This document shows, in pieces, positions 29,556 to 38,139 of a stretch of 64,000 nt of DNA. The stretch spans positions 1 through 64,000 of the forward strand of contig NZ_BSSM01000016.1 of NCBI RefSeq assembly GCF_030269125.1, given 5' to 3'. Position 1 is the stretch's first letter; each line of letters starts with the position of its first letter. Under the pieces are notes generated by a model. The model was not told where the DNA came from and ran no database searches. It saw only the letters and a list, made by a program, of their open reading frames with translations. A program made the translations under genes and the position numbers. The stretch comes from Streptomyces hygroscopicus subsp. hygroscopicus (lineage in GTDB: Bacteria; Actinomycetota; Actinomycetes; Streptomycetales; Streptomycetaceae).

Positions 29556-30176
29556 TCACTCGAAGCGCGAGGCGTCCCCGGCGCCGTACCGGACGATCTC
29601 CGCCTCGCCGCCGGAGAAGTCGACCACCGTGGTCGGCTCGGTGCCGCAGTCCCCGGAGTCGACCACCACGTCCACCACGTGGTCGAGGCGGTCCTTGATC
29701 TCCCAGCCCTGGGTCAGCGGCTCCTCCTCGCCCGGCAGCAGCAGCGTGCTGGACAGCAGCGGCTCGCCCAGCTCGGCCAGCAGCGCCTGGGTGGCCACGT
29801 GGTCCGGGATGCGCACGCCCACGGTCTTCTTCTTCGGGTGCATCAGCTTGCGCGGGACCTCGCGGGTGGCCGGGAGGATGAAGGTGTAGCTGCCGGGCGT
29901 CGACGCCTTGACGGCCCGGAACACGTCGTTGTCCACCCGCACGAACTGCCCGAGCTGAGCGAAGTCCCGGCACATCAGCGTGAAGTGGTGCCGGTCGTCG
30001 AGCTGGCGGATGGCACGGATCCGGTCCACGCCGTCCCGGCTGCCCAGACGGCAGCCCAGCGCGTAGCAGGAGTCGGTCGGGTATGCGATGAGCGCCCCCG
30101 ACCGCACCGCGTCGGCGATCTGCGCGATGCTGCGTGCCTGCGGGTTCTCGGGGTGCACGTCGAAGTACTTCGCCAT
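29556..30176 (-). CDS. Sua5/YciO/YrdC-family protein (threonylcarbamoyladenylate synthase fold)
   Basis: A 206-residue protein with the YrdC-like fold: GALIAYPTDSCYALGCRLGS, the Lys/Arg nucleotide-binding residues RIRAIRQLDDRHHFTLMC, and PGSYTFILPAT. Sua5/YrdC enzymes make threonylcarbamoyl-AMP for the t6A modification of ANN-decoding tRNAs. This copy has the short YciO-like form without the C-terminal Sua5 domain, and may be a paralogue. ATG 30176 starts MAKYFDVHPENPQAR, typical for YciO. Confidence 0.88.
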   Translation of the reverse strand: MAKYFDVHPENPQARSIAQIADAVRSGALIAYPTDSCYALGCRLGSRDGVDRIRAIRQLDDRHHFTLMCRDFAQLGQFVRVDNDVFRAVKASTPGSYTFILPATREVPRKLMHPKKKTVGVRIPDHVATQALLAELGEPLLSSTLLLPGEEEPLTQGWEIKDRLDHVVDVVVDSGDCGTEPTTVVDFSGGEAEIVRYGAGDASRFE

Positions 30177-30534
30177 CCACCGAGCTTATGCCGTACGCGG
30201 GGACGACGCGGGCAGTGAGGACGCCGCCTGTCGCGCACGGGCCCGCCGGTCCGCCCGTGCGGCCCCTCGCTCCCACCCGAACGGGCCCTCGTGCGGACGC
30301 CCGGACTCCGGAGGTCCCCCGGGAGCACCCGGGTGTATCCCCGGGATTCCCGGGCACCCGGACCCTGAGCCGTCCGGAGCCCACCCCCGGTCCCGGAGGC
30401 GTTGCCTCCGCCGGTGGCCCCACCCCCCCCGGGCCGCCGGTGGAGCCATGCCCGGCCGGATGGGGCGGGGAGGCCGGCTGTCGGGTAACGTCCCGCTGAA
30501 CACCGAGCCGACATGGATGACAGGAGAGGGACGC
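30177..30534. other. Divergent intergenic region with CCCGGG cluster
   Basis: 358 bases between the YciO-like gene and the PucR-type gene. No ORF with credible coding bias. Four CCCGGG hexamers occur within 30318-30354, inside a larger dyad (CCGGGTG...CACCCGG). A C8 run is at ~30423. The cluster could form hairpins or bind a regulator; no family is suggested. Confidence 0.45.
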
Positions 30535-32076
30535 GTGGCCCGCCGAGTGGAGGAGGAGCCGGTGTCCCGGCCGTCGTACTGGACCGAGGGCGCCTGGGCG
30601 CGCGAGCTGCTCGACCAGCTGCGCCCCGCGGCACGCGACGTGAACCGGCTGGTCGCCTGGCTCGCCCGGAGCACCGGCGCGTCGGTACGGCTCCAGGACG
30701 CGCGCGGCGGCCTCCTCGCCGAAGCCGGGGAACGGCTGGCGCTGGACGCCACCGTCGTCGCCGAGGTGGCCGGCGGACGGGTCTCCGCCGCCGCGTTGGA
30801 GGACGGCACCCGGCACGTGCGCCTGGTCGGGATACGGCATCCCGGACCGGACCCGGCCGCCTCGGCCGTCCTGGCCGTGGCCCGTCCCGAACCCTTCGAC
30901 CGGCACACCACCGAGATCCTCGGTCATGCTGCGGGTGTGCTCGAACTCCTCCTGCGCGAACGCGAGTTGGCGCACGCCGACCACCGGCTGCGGCGGGCCA
31001 CCGCCGACCTGCGCCTGGCCATCCTGCAACTGCTGATGGTGGAGGACACCGTCTCCGCCCGCCGGGTCGCCGCGGGACTGTGGCCGGGGCTGCTGGAGAG
31101 CGACACGGCCCGCGTGTACGTCATCGAGGGCAGCGTCGGCGAACGCGACCGCCTCGCCGAGGACTGCGGGGCGGCCACCAGCGGCGGCGCGCTCGTGGTG
31201 CGCTGCCCCGCGGTGGACGAACACGTCATCGTCCTCGGCCCGGCCAACGAGGTGGAGGAGCGGCTGCGCGCCCTGATCGCCGTCCGGCCCGGCACCTATC
31301 TCGGCGGCAGCCCCCGCCAGCGTCTCGCCCTGACCGCCACCGCCTACGGACAGGCCGTCACCGCGCTCGCCGTGGCCCGCTTCAGCCCGGAGCGCGCCGC
31401 CGTGTACGCCGAACGCACCCGACCCGCCCGCCTGATGGACCCGGCCGCGCTGCACGCGTGGTCGGCCGCCCTGCTGCGCCCGCTGGACACGCTGCCTTAC
31501 CACGTGCGCGCCGAACTCCTCGCCACCACCCGGCTGGGTCTGGAGTTCACCGCGGTGAGCACGGCGAAGGTGCTCGGCGTCAGCCGCAACACCGTGCGCG
31601 CCCGCATGGACCGGGTCGCCACGCTGCTCGGCGCCGACTTCTCCGCCCTGGCCGTCCGCGCGGTGGCGCACATCGCGCTCAACACCGAGGCGGCGCACGG
31701 CCCGTACGACCCCGAGGGCAACGCCCCCGCCGCGCCGGTGAGGTTCGCGGACCTGCTCGGCGGCGACGCGCTGCGCGGCTGGGCGCAGGGCCTGCTCCGG
31801 CGCCTCGACGCCGACGGCCGGGACCTGCGCGGCACCCTGCGCGCCTGGCTGGCGGCCGACGCGAACGCCGGGCCGGCCGCCGAGGCGCGGGGCGTGCACG
31901 CCCAGACCGTACGGGAGCATGTGCGGGCCGCCGAACCCGTCCTGGAGCGCCGGCTGCTGTCGGGGGGCACCGATCTGTACGAGGTCGTCCTCGCCCATCT
32001 CGTCACCGGTGAACTCCCGGTCCCCGCCCTCGACCCGGCGAACCCGGACCAAGCGGACGCGGTTGTGCACCGGTGA
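30535..32076 (+). CDS. PucR-type helix-turn-helix transcriptional regulator
   Basis: A 513-residue regulator. GTG 30535 follows GGAGAGGG; ATG 30517 is also in frame. The N-terminal ~150 residues look like a GAF-like sensor (RLVAWLARSTGASVRLQDAR), the middle has a GGDEF-like/CdaR core (ADLRLAILQLLMVEDTVSAR), and two helix-turn-helix elements follow: LGVSRNTVRARMDRVATLLG near residue 345 and a C-terminal one with RGVHAQTVREHVRAAEP. The second is an HTH_30-type end typical of PucR proteins. Targets unknown; the closest same-strand gene downstream is a broken small gene. Confidence 0.83.
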   Translation: MARRVEEEPVSRPSYWTEGAWARELLDQLRPAARDVNRLVAWLARSTGASVRLQDARGGLLAEAGERLALDATVVAEVAGGRVSAAALEDGTRHVRLVGIRHPGPDPAASAVLAVARPEPFDRHTTEILGHAAGVLELLLRERELAHADHRLRRATADLRLAILQLLMVEDTVSARRVAAGLWPGLLESDTARVYVIEGSVGERDRLAEDCGAATSGGALVVRCPAVDEHVIVLGPANEVEERLRALIAVRPGTYLGGSPRQRLALTATAYGQAVTALAVARFSPERAAVYAERTRPARLMDPAALHAWSAALLRPLDTLPYHVRAELLATTRLGLEFTAVSTAKVLGVSRNTVRARMDRVATLLGADFSALAVRAVAHIALNTEAAHGPYDPEGNAPAAPVRFADLLGGDALRGWAQGLLRRLDADGRDLRGTLRAWLAADANAGPAAEARGVHAQTVREHVRAAEPVLERRLLSGGTDLYEVVLAHLVTGELPVPALDPANPDQADAVVHR

Positions 32077-32423
32077 GTGCTACGCGCGTCGTGCCGGGCA
32101 CCGGTGCGCTGGTACGGACCGCGCCTCGCACGTAAGTTCACTTCCAGCGGGGCACGACCGGGACGGGGGGCCGGTCGGGGCCCCGCGCGTCTTTTCCGGC
32201 GTGTGATTCCCGCCGCGCCGCCCTCGCGCCCGCCCGCCCGTCCCGCGCCCGCCTGTCCCGCGCCCGCCCGTCCGTGTTCGCCCCTTCCGCGCGGGATGTT
32301 TTTCCGACGGGCGGAAGGCCCCGTTCGAGCGATGCCGTCACCCGACCCGGTGAGCCCACCGTGCCGGGCGTACCGCCGGCAGGCGCGGAACGTTGCCCCG
32401 GCAGGAGCCGCTTGGAGGACCGG
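32077..32423. other. Intergenic stretch after the PucR-type gene
   Basis: 347 bases with no supported ORF. It contains a run of CGCCCGCC repeats (~32225-32275) of low complexity. A promoter for the small gene at 32424 is presumably near the right end, but I see no clear boxes. Confidence 0.35.
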
Positions 32424-32631
32424 ATGCCGTGGGGGGATCGGATGGAGCGCGTCGAGGGGGGGCCGGGCGTCGCGGACCCGGGAGCCCGTCTACGACCGGC
32501 TCGTCGCCGAATGGCGGGCGCAGGGCCGGACCGTGCCCACCGACCCCGAGGTGCCCTGGACCTCCCTCGCCGGTCTCGCCGACCTCGCGAGCCTCGCTCT
32601 GCGCACCCGGTCAGGGTCCGGGCGGTCCTGA
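32424..32631 (+). pseudogene. Small hypothetical gene, frameshifted in a G-run
   Basis: ATG 32424 has an excellent GGAGG 5 bases upstream. The start frame reads MPWGDRMERVEGG, but coding-like sequence continues one frame over as REPVYDRLVAEWRAQGRTVP and LAGLADLASLALRT to TGA 32629-32631. The junction is a seven-G run (32456-32462); six Gs would give a continuous 68-residue protein. I do not recognise the family. It is either a phase-variable or sequencing-error homopolymer, or a newly broken gene. Confidence 0.55.
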
Positions 32632-32652
32632 GGCGCCGTACCGGACGAGCCG

Positions 32653-33132
32653 TCACGGCTCCCGGGGCCCGCGCGGTGGTGGGGCGAGGACCGCCAGGGT
32701 GCCGTTGGCCTGCTGCAACGCGTCCTCCAGGGTTCCGGGGGAGTGCAGGGTGCCGGTGCCGTCGGGCGGCACCAGCCACTCCAGGGAGCGGGCGGGCCGG
32801 TAGGGCGGCGGCACGGCGACCCAGGAGCCCCGGGTCGCGTAGCGCAGCCCCGCGCCCACCCAGCCCCCGGCGGGGTCGGGCGGCAGGAAGAAGCCGACCC
32901 GGCGCGCCGTGAGGTCCACCAGGGTCGGGCCCGGCACCGGCAGCGCGGGCCGCCAGAGCAGGTCAAGGGTGAGCATGCCGAGCCGCTCGGGGACGCTGAG
33001 CATGTCCCAGAAGCGGCCCGCCTCCAGCAGCGCGACCCCCTCCCCGTGGTCCCACTCCCACTTGCAGGCGCGCGGATCCGCCGCCGATGCCGCCAGCCAT
33101 TCCACGCCCCGCATCCACATCGTGTTCGTCAT
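32653..33132 (-). CDS. Conserved hypothetical protein
   Basis: A 159-residue protein beginning MTNTMWMRGVEWLAASAADP; ATG 33132 has GGAG at good spacing. Sequence with Trp/Pro-rich loops (LTLDLLWRPALPVPGPTLVD, VGFFLPPDPAGGW) matches a type I have seen in streptomycetes, sometimes near primase/polymerase-like genes, but I cannot name a domain. No signal peptide or membrane segment. The 3' end converges on the broken small gene. Confidence 0.7.
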   Translation of the reverse strand: MTNTMWMRGVEWLAASAADPRACKWEWDHGEGVALLEAGRFWDMLSVPERLGMLTLDLLWRPALPVPGPTLVDLTARRVGFFLPPDPAGGWVGAGLRYATRGSWVAVPPPYRPARSLEWLVPPDGTGTLHSPGTLEDALQQANGTLAVLAPPPRGPREP

Positions 33133-34198
33133 GCACTGCTCCGCGTTCTCGGGCACTCGGTGCGTCCGCACAGCAACCCGGCATATGCATGCTCGTAGAT
33201 ATTTCTATGCGGCGGAAGGGGTGGCGCGGCATGGCGTTTATGTCGACGCGTTCGAAATCCGCGTGCCGGTTCGGCAGTCGGCCAAAGGGGGGCGCGTCAC
33301 TCTTCCGAGGGTCGAAGGAAGCGGAGGCGGACGATTCGAGTTCTGTGGCGATCGCTTCACGCGCTTGTTTTCGGGATGGCCGCTGTTCCGGCCGTGGTGT
33401 CACCTCGTTCCGTCGCCTGACTCCGGCGAGGTTTTCCATGGACCGCACCCGTCCGCGCACCCTCGTGGTCACCGGAGAGCGCCGAGGCCGAGCGTCGCGA
33501 CCCGCGCTCACGCGCCGCGTACGCCGGGGCCGACCACCCCTTCGGGGGGCGAAGGCATGGACGAAGAAGACGGCCGGCGCTTCGCGGAACCCGGCGCGGC
33601 CACGCGATGCCGCCCAGGAGGTCGCCGAGCGGGCCGGCGCCGAGCCGACCCGCTGGAGCCCGCACCCTCGCAGGCGACGCGCTGTCGGGCGCGGCCACCC
33701 GTGCGGGGCTCGAACGCGTGCTCACCGACGAGGCGTTCGCGCGGATCCCGGCCGTGCGAACGCTTGGGGCCGGGCGCTGCGGCGGCTCCGAGGCGCATGA
33801 CCGCCCCGGTCGGCGAGCCTGCTCGGCGCGCGCACCGAGCACCGCTTCACCGCACCGGCACCCGTGCACGCGCCGGTACTCGCACCCGTGCCGCGCACTC
33901 GCACCCGTGCCGCGCACTCGCACCCGTGCCGCGCACCGGCACCCGTGCCGCGTGCCGGTACCGGGTCTGGTCGCTCGCGGTCGCGCGGCGGCGGCCGCGT
34001 GTCGGAACTGCCCCGCGCCCTTCCCGGGGTGGCTCCTCCTTTCCCAGGTACCCGCTCCCTCCGCCCGTCCGGACGCCACCGCCGCGATCGACGGGCCCCA
34101 GCCGGCCGCCGACCCCGGCCGGAGGACGTCCCGCGCCCAGCGCGCCGACCGGGCATCCTGTCCACCCCGTTCCAGGGCAGGACGAGCGGAGGGGGATG
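33133..34198. other. 1.07-kb region with low-GC start, possible decayed gene and short tandem repeats
   Basis: No intact gene is supported. At 33180-33260 the DNA is clearly AT-richer than its surroundings, including the near-palindrome TAGATATTTCTA. Around 33480-33780 three plus-strand frames show fragments with coding-like character (AAYAGADHPFGG; DAAQEVAERAGAEPTRW; LAGDALSGAATRAGLERVLT), suggesting a gene broken by several frameshifts; I cannot name it. A 19-base tandem repeat follows at 33878-33934. The last part, before the Lrp gene, must hold its promoter. Confidence 0.4.
33878..33953. repeat. 19-base tandem repeat, three perfect copies plus a degenerate one
   Basis: The unit ACTCGCACCCGTGCCGCGC is repeated exactly at 33878-33896, 33897-33915 and 33916-33934, with a degenerate copy at 33935-33953 and a looser one just before. 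A 19-base period is not a multiple of three, arguing against a protein repeat. Confidence 0.85.
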
Positions 34199-34648
34199 AT
34201 GTCCGCCATGGACGACATCGACCGGGCCATCCTGCGCGAGTTGCAGACCGACGGCCGTATCGCCTACGCCGACCTCGGACCCAAGGTGGGCCTGTCCGCC
34301 TCGGCGGCCCGGCAGCGGCTCCAGCGGCTGCTGGACTCCCGGGCCGTCCAGGTGGTCGGCGTCACCGATCCGATGGCGATGGGCGGCCAGGCCATGGCCC
34401 TGCTCGGGATCGGCGTGGACGGCGACCCGCGCGCCGTCGCCGACGCCCTCGCCGAGCGGCCCGAGGTCGTGTACGCGGTGCTCACCTCGGGCGGGTTCGA
34501 CCTGTTCGCCGAGGTGGTGGCGTCCGGCCCGAAGGCCCTGCTGGACTTCGTCAACGACGTGGTCCGCCCGATCGAGGGCGTCCGCGAGATCCGGTCCTTC
34601 CCGTACTTCGGCATCCACACCCACCGCTTCCTGTGGGACGTGGGCTGA
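34199..34648 (+). CDS. Lrp/AsnC-family transcriptional regulator
   Basis: A 149-residue regulator. ATG 34199 has GGAGG 6 bases upstream; ATGs at 34196 and 34208 are alternatives. The N-terminal HTH (DDIDRAILRELQTDGRIAYA, VGLSASAARQRLQRLLDS) is followed by a RAM ligand-binding beta-alpha-beta domain (VVYAVLTSGGFDLFAEVVAS). Such proteins sense amino acids and form octamers. There is no adjacent same-strand target; the next gene is convergent. Confidence 0.93.
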   Translation: MSAMDDIDRAILRELQTDGRIAYADLGPKVGLSASAARQRLQRLLDSRAVQVVGVTDPMAMGGQAMALLGIGVDGDPRAVADALAERPEVVYAVLTSGGFDLFAEVVASGPKALLDFVNDVVRPIEGVREIRSFPYFGIHTHRFLWDVG

Positions 34649-34681
34649 CCGGCTCCTCGCGGGACGTGCGCCGACCCGGAG

Positions 34682-35794
34682 TCAGGCGGGCGGGTGGCCC
34701 GGATCCGGTGCCAGGACCAGCATTGTCGCGTCGTCGTGGACCTCGTACCCCAGCCGGGCGAGGTCGGCCCACACGGCGGTGGGCAGCTCGCCGCCCCGGA
34801 CGCCCGCGAGGGCGGCCAGCCGGTCCGGCAGCGGGTAGAAGACCCCGGAGCGGTCCCGTGCCTCCCAGACGCCGTCGGAGGCCAGCAGCAGCCGGTCGCC
34901 CGGCTCCAGCGGCACCGTGACCTCCTTCGGCGGATCGACCCCGACCAGGCCGATCCCCAGCGGGGTGCCCGGCGTCACGGTGATCTCCCGCGCCTCGCCC
35001 TCGCGCAGCAGGACCGGCGCCGGGTGACCGCAGGCCACCACCCGCATCGTGCGCGCGTCGGCCGGGAACTCCACCAGCACCGCCGTCGCGAACAGCTCCC
35101 CGTCCGGACGGGCCGCCGCGTCCACCTCCAGGCGGCGGCCCATCCGGGCCGCCACCGACTCCAGGTCCTGCTGGTCCAGGACCGCCTCCCGGAACGCGCC
35201 CAGCAGGGACACCACGGTCGCGACCGCCGCCAGCCCGTGCCCGCGCACGTCGCCCATCACCGCCCGCACGCCGGACGGCCCCTCGCGCACGTCGAAGAAG
35301 TCCCCGCCCACCAGCGTGCCGTTCTCGGCCGCCCGGTAGAAGCCCGCGCAGCCGACGCGCCCGACCCGGTCGGGGAGCGGCGGCATCACCGCCTGCTGCA
35401 CGGCCTCGCCGATCGCACGCTCCACCTGGAGCTGGGCGTCGCGGCGACTGCGCACGAACGCCACGAACACACTGAGCAGGGCGACGAAGGCGATGGTGAG
35501 CAGGTCGGTGTTGCCGGGCCGGTTCAGATGGGTCCCGGGCACGTTCAGGGCCACGACCACCAGGGAGCCGAGCAGGGCGGTGACGAGGGGGCCGTACGAC
35601 AGGACGGCCAGTGGGGGGATCGCGCCCAGCAGGAAACCCAGGTCGCTCGCGTGGGGCGTGATGGTCGCCGCCGCGGTCACCGCGACCAGCAGCAGCACCG
35701 GCAGCAGCCGGATCCACCACGGCGGCGGCGCGCCCCGCAACCAGCCGCGATCCTCCTGGCTCCCACGCGACGACCATTCGCGCACCGATCGCAC
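34682..35794 (-). CDS. Membrane-anchored PP2C-type (SpoIIE) serine phosphatase
   Basis: A 370-residue protein with three to four membrane segments at ~28-115 (LLPVLLLVAVTAAATI, LVTALLGSLVVVALNV, LTIAFVALLSVFVAFV), a linking helix (RDAQLQVERAIGEAVQQAVM) and a SpoIIE PP2C domain with metal-binding GGDFFDV, GDVRGHG and SDGVWEA. It should dephosphorylate anti-sigma antagonists in response to a membrane signal. GTG 35794 has only a weak ribosome binding site. It is one of three SpoIIE-type genes in the window and the only membrane-bound one. Confidence 0.94.
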   Translation of the reverse strand: MRSVREWSSRGSQEDRGWLRGAPPPWWIRLLPVLLLVAVTAAATITPHASDLGFLLGAIPPLAVLSYGPLVTALLGSLVVVALNVPGTHLNRPGNTDLLTIAFVALLSVFVAFVRSRRDAQLQVERAIGEAVQQAVMPPLPDRVGRVGCAGFYRAAENGTLVGGDFFDVREGPSGVRAVMGDVRGHGLAAVATVVSLLGAFREAVLDQQDLESVAARMGRRLEVDAAARPDGELFATAVLVEFPADARTMRVVACGHPAPVLLREGEAREITVTPGTPLGIGLVGVDPPKEVTVPLEPGDRLLLASDGVWEARDRSGVFYPLPDRLAALAGVRGGELPTAVWADLARLGYEVHDDATMLVLAPDPGHPPA

Positions 35795-35954
35795 ATGCCC
35801 ACGCTACGCCGCGGCCTGGAGGAGGGCCCGTCGGTCGCGTCCGTGCCGTCCCGGCGGTGCTCCCCGGGACGGCACGGAAAAGCGGTGGACGCCGGTTCGG
35901 CGGCCGGGCTAGCGTGTGGCCGCACACCCGAGACGGACGAAGGAGGCGAGTGTC

Positions 35955-36011
35955 ATGGCCGCAGTCATCATGCGCTCCCCCTCCCCCGTCGCCCGGGTGT
36001 GCCAGGCCTGA
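35955..36011 (+). CDS. 18-residue leader-like peptide upstream of GNAT gene
   Basis: ATG 35955 with AAGGAGG 8 bases upstream opens MAAVIMRSPSPVARVCQA and stops at TGA 36009-36011, 54 bases before the acetyltransferase start. The strong ribosome binding site on such a short ORF, with Arg/Cys near the end (RVCQA), is like the cis-acting leader peptides of streptomycetes that end in Cys-rich tails. It might couple cysteine or arginine supply to downstream expression; no attenuator hairpin is obvious. Confidence 0.5.
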   Translation: MAAVIMRSPSPVARVCQA

Positions 36012-36065
36012 CCGGGAGCGCGTCCCGCCGCGAGGTCGTTCGCGGCACGTATCCCGGAGGATTCC

Positions 36066-36974
36066 TTGACCGATCCGGTCATGCGCACGCTCGACGCGAG
36101 CAGTGCGCACCTGTTCGACACCATGCCCGACCCGCTGGCCTTCGCCGAGCGGTACCGGCGGGTCACCTTCCGCCCCGAGTGGCAGCGCGTCGCCCTGCGC
36201 GACGGCCGTACCGTGGCCCGCGCCGCCTGGTGGGGCCGCCCCGAGGACTCCGAGCCGCTGCTGATCAACTGGCTGGACGTCGCCGAGGGCGAGGAGGCGG
36301 CCGGCGCCGAACTCCTGCGGACCGCGCCCTGGCGTCCCGACGAACTCGAACTGGACATGCCCGCCGGCTGGCGCGACGACCCTGGGCTGCGGGCCGCCGC
36401 CGAGGTCCGCGCCGCTGCCGCGCGCATGGCGGGCTACACGCCGCTGGTGGAGCGCTTCATCTACCGCTGGACCCCGGAGCACGGCCTGCCCGAACGCCCC
36501 GGCCGCCTCGTCTTCACCCCGGAGCCGGACGACGCGGTCTTCCTCGGCCTCCTGCGCCGCATCCACTCCGACACCCTCGACGCGCACGCCCGCCGGGCCA
36601 TCGCGGAGGGCGGGGTCGAGCAGGCCGCCCAGGAGGAGATGGACGTCTTCCACTGGATGCCGTCGCCGCGCTCCTGGTGGCGGATCGCCCGCACCCGCGC
36701 CGGCGACCCGGTCGGCATCCACATCCCCGCCCGCAACCCCTCGGGCCCCTGCGTCGGCTTCATCGGCGTCGTCCCCGAGCACCGGGGCCACGGCTACGCC
36801 TACGACCTCCTCGCCGAGTGCACCCACTTCCTGTCCGGCGAGGGCGCCGGGTTCATCGCCGCGGCCACCGACCAGTCCAACCTCCCGATGGCCGCGCACT
36901 TCACCGCGGCGGGGTATCCGGTCGTGCGGGAGCGGCTGAACTTCCGGGCCGAGGGCGTTGTCGGTGCCGGGTGA
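36066..36974 (+). CDS. GNAT-family N-acetyltransferase
   Basis: A 302-residue protein. TTG 36066 follows GGAGG. The acetyl-CoA-binding motif A is in the C-terminal half (CVGFIGVVPEHRGHGYAYDL, with RGHGYA as the Q/RxxGxG/A loop), and NLPMAAHFTAAGYPVVRERL is motif B. The N-terminal ~160 residues are probably a degenerate GNAT copy or a substrate-binding domain. Substrate unknown. Its gene starts 54 bases downstream of a putative leader peptide. Confidence 0.9.
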   Translation: MTDPVMRTLDASSAHLFDTMPDPLAFAERYRRVTFRPEWQRVALRDGRTVARAAWWGRPEDSEPLLINWLDVAEGEEAAGAELLRTAPWRPDELELDMPAGWRDDPGLRAAAEVRAAAARMAGYTPLVERFIYRWTPEHGLPERPGRLVFTPEPDDAVFLGLLRRIHSDTLDAHARRAIAEGGVEQAAQEEMDVFHWMPSPRSWWRIARTRAGDPVGIHIPARNPSGPCVGFIGVVPEHRGHGYAYDLLAECTHFLSGEGAGFIAAATDQSNLPMAAHFTAAGYPVVRERLNFRAEGVVGAG

Positions 36975-37018
36975 CATGCTGACGACGCGGTGATCGGTCG
37001 CGAAGCGGGGGAGGGGCC

Positions 37019-37369
37019 ATGGGGTTCATCGGTCAGGTGTGGTGGGTGCGTGCGGGGGAGGACCCGGTCGGCGCGATCGCGATCGACGACGCGGACTTCC
37101 CCTGGCTGTCCGGTGTCTTCACCCCCGCCCCCGGCTTCGCCGCCGTACGCGGTCTGTTCGCCCGAGAACTCGCCCTGACGGACTGGGACGACGAGGAGTG
37201 CCGGGAGGAATGGGAGGGCGTGTACGACGAGATACGACGCCGGGTCACCCTCACGGCACCCGGCGGACCGGTCCCCGAGTTCCTGCTGCACATCGAGGCG
37301 GACCGGGCGTGGTTCCGGTGGAGCGACGAGCCGTTCGAGGAGGACGGCTCCACGCGGCCCACCGGCTGA
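37019..37369 (+). CDS. Conserved hypothetical protein
   Basis: A 116-residue soluble acidic protein; ATG 37019 follows GGAGGGG. It begins MGFIGQVWWVRAGEDPVGAI and contains DWDDEECREEWEGVYDEIRR and FLLHIEADRAWFRWSDEPFE. I recognise no named domain. It lies 44 bases after the acetyltransferase gene and probably shares its transcript. Confidence 0.75.
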   Translation: MGFIGQVWWVRAGEDPVGAIAIDDADFPWLSGVFTPAPGFAAVRGLFARELALTDWDDEECREEWEGVYDEIRRRVTLTAPGGPVPEFLLHIEADRAWFRWSDEPFEEDGSTRPTG

Positions 37370-37602
37370 GCCGCGCCGGGGCGGCCGTGTTCCCGGTGCC
37401 CGGGGGCGGGACGGCGTCCCGGCGTGCGGTGCTTTCCAGGATCGGGGGGCTTCATGCCTCCGGTGGAGGAATTCCCCCCTTCGGGGGCACCTCGCCGCCT
37501 TTTCCTCTCCCGGTGCGGGCGGCGAGCCGATAGTGGAGCCGCCGCCGGGCCCGGGACCCGGTGGTGTTCTGGCGACCCGCGTGACCGGAGGGGAAACACA
37601 CC

Positions 37603-38139
37603 ATGGCCACCACCGAGGCGAACAACCGTGTCGAGCTCGTCTTCTCCCTGTTCGACGCCAACGGCAACGGCGTGCTGGACCCCGGGGACTTCGAGCTGAT
37701 GGGAAGGCGGGTGGTGGAGGCCGTACCCGAGGCCGGGGACAGCGCGAAGCACAGGATGCTCAAGGCGTTCCAGGGCTACTGGGACACCCTGCGATCCGAG
37801 CTGGACGCCGACGGCGACGGGCAGGTCAGCCCGGAGGAGTTCAACGCCATCGTGCTCGACCCCCGGCGATTCGACGCCACCGTCGACGAGTTCGCCGAGG
37901 CCCTCGCCGCGCTGGGCGACCCGGACGGCGACGGCTATGTCGAGCGCCCCCACTTCGTCGCCCTGATGACGGCCATCGGGTTCCGACGCCCCAACATCGA
38001 GGCCCTGTTCGACGCCTTCGAGCCGGTCCACGGCGACCGCGTCCCCGTGGTGACGTGGGCGGACGGCATCCGCGACTACTACCGCCCCGAGAAGTCCGGC
38101 ATCCCCGGCGACCACCTCACCACGGGCGCCACCCGGTGA
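37603..38139 (+). CDS. EF-hand calcium-binding protein
   Basis: A 178-residue calmodulin-like protein of the sarcoplasmic type. Three canonical-looking EF loops are visible: D18-ANGNGVLDPGD, D68-ADGDGQVSPEE and D106-PDGDGYVERPH (the last ends in His rather than Glu, so it may bind weakly). A fourth region near 140 is degenerate. It is cytoplasmic. It opens a coupled operon: its stop overlaps the next start by four bases (GTGA). Calcium may therefore modulate the enzymes encoded downstream, an inference from context only. Confidence 0.94.
   Translation: MATTEANNRVELVFSLFDANGNGVLDPGDFELMGRRVVEAVPEAGDSAKHRMLKAFQGYWDTLRSELDADGDGQVSPEEFNAIVLDPRRFDATVDEFAEALAALGDPDGDGYVERPHFVALMTAIGFRRPNIEALFDAFEPVHGDRVPVVTWADGIRDYYRPEKSGIPGDHLTTGATR

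Noticed and set aside
32963..33511. Minus-strand ORF across the low-GC patch
   Set aside because: Third-position GC is far below that of the neighbours and part of it overlaps the hypothetical gene at 32653-33132 in another frame.
33878..33953. CRISPR array
   Set aside because: Units are only 19 bases, directly adjacent without spacers, and no cas genes are present.
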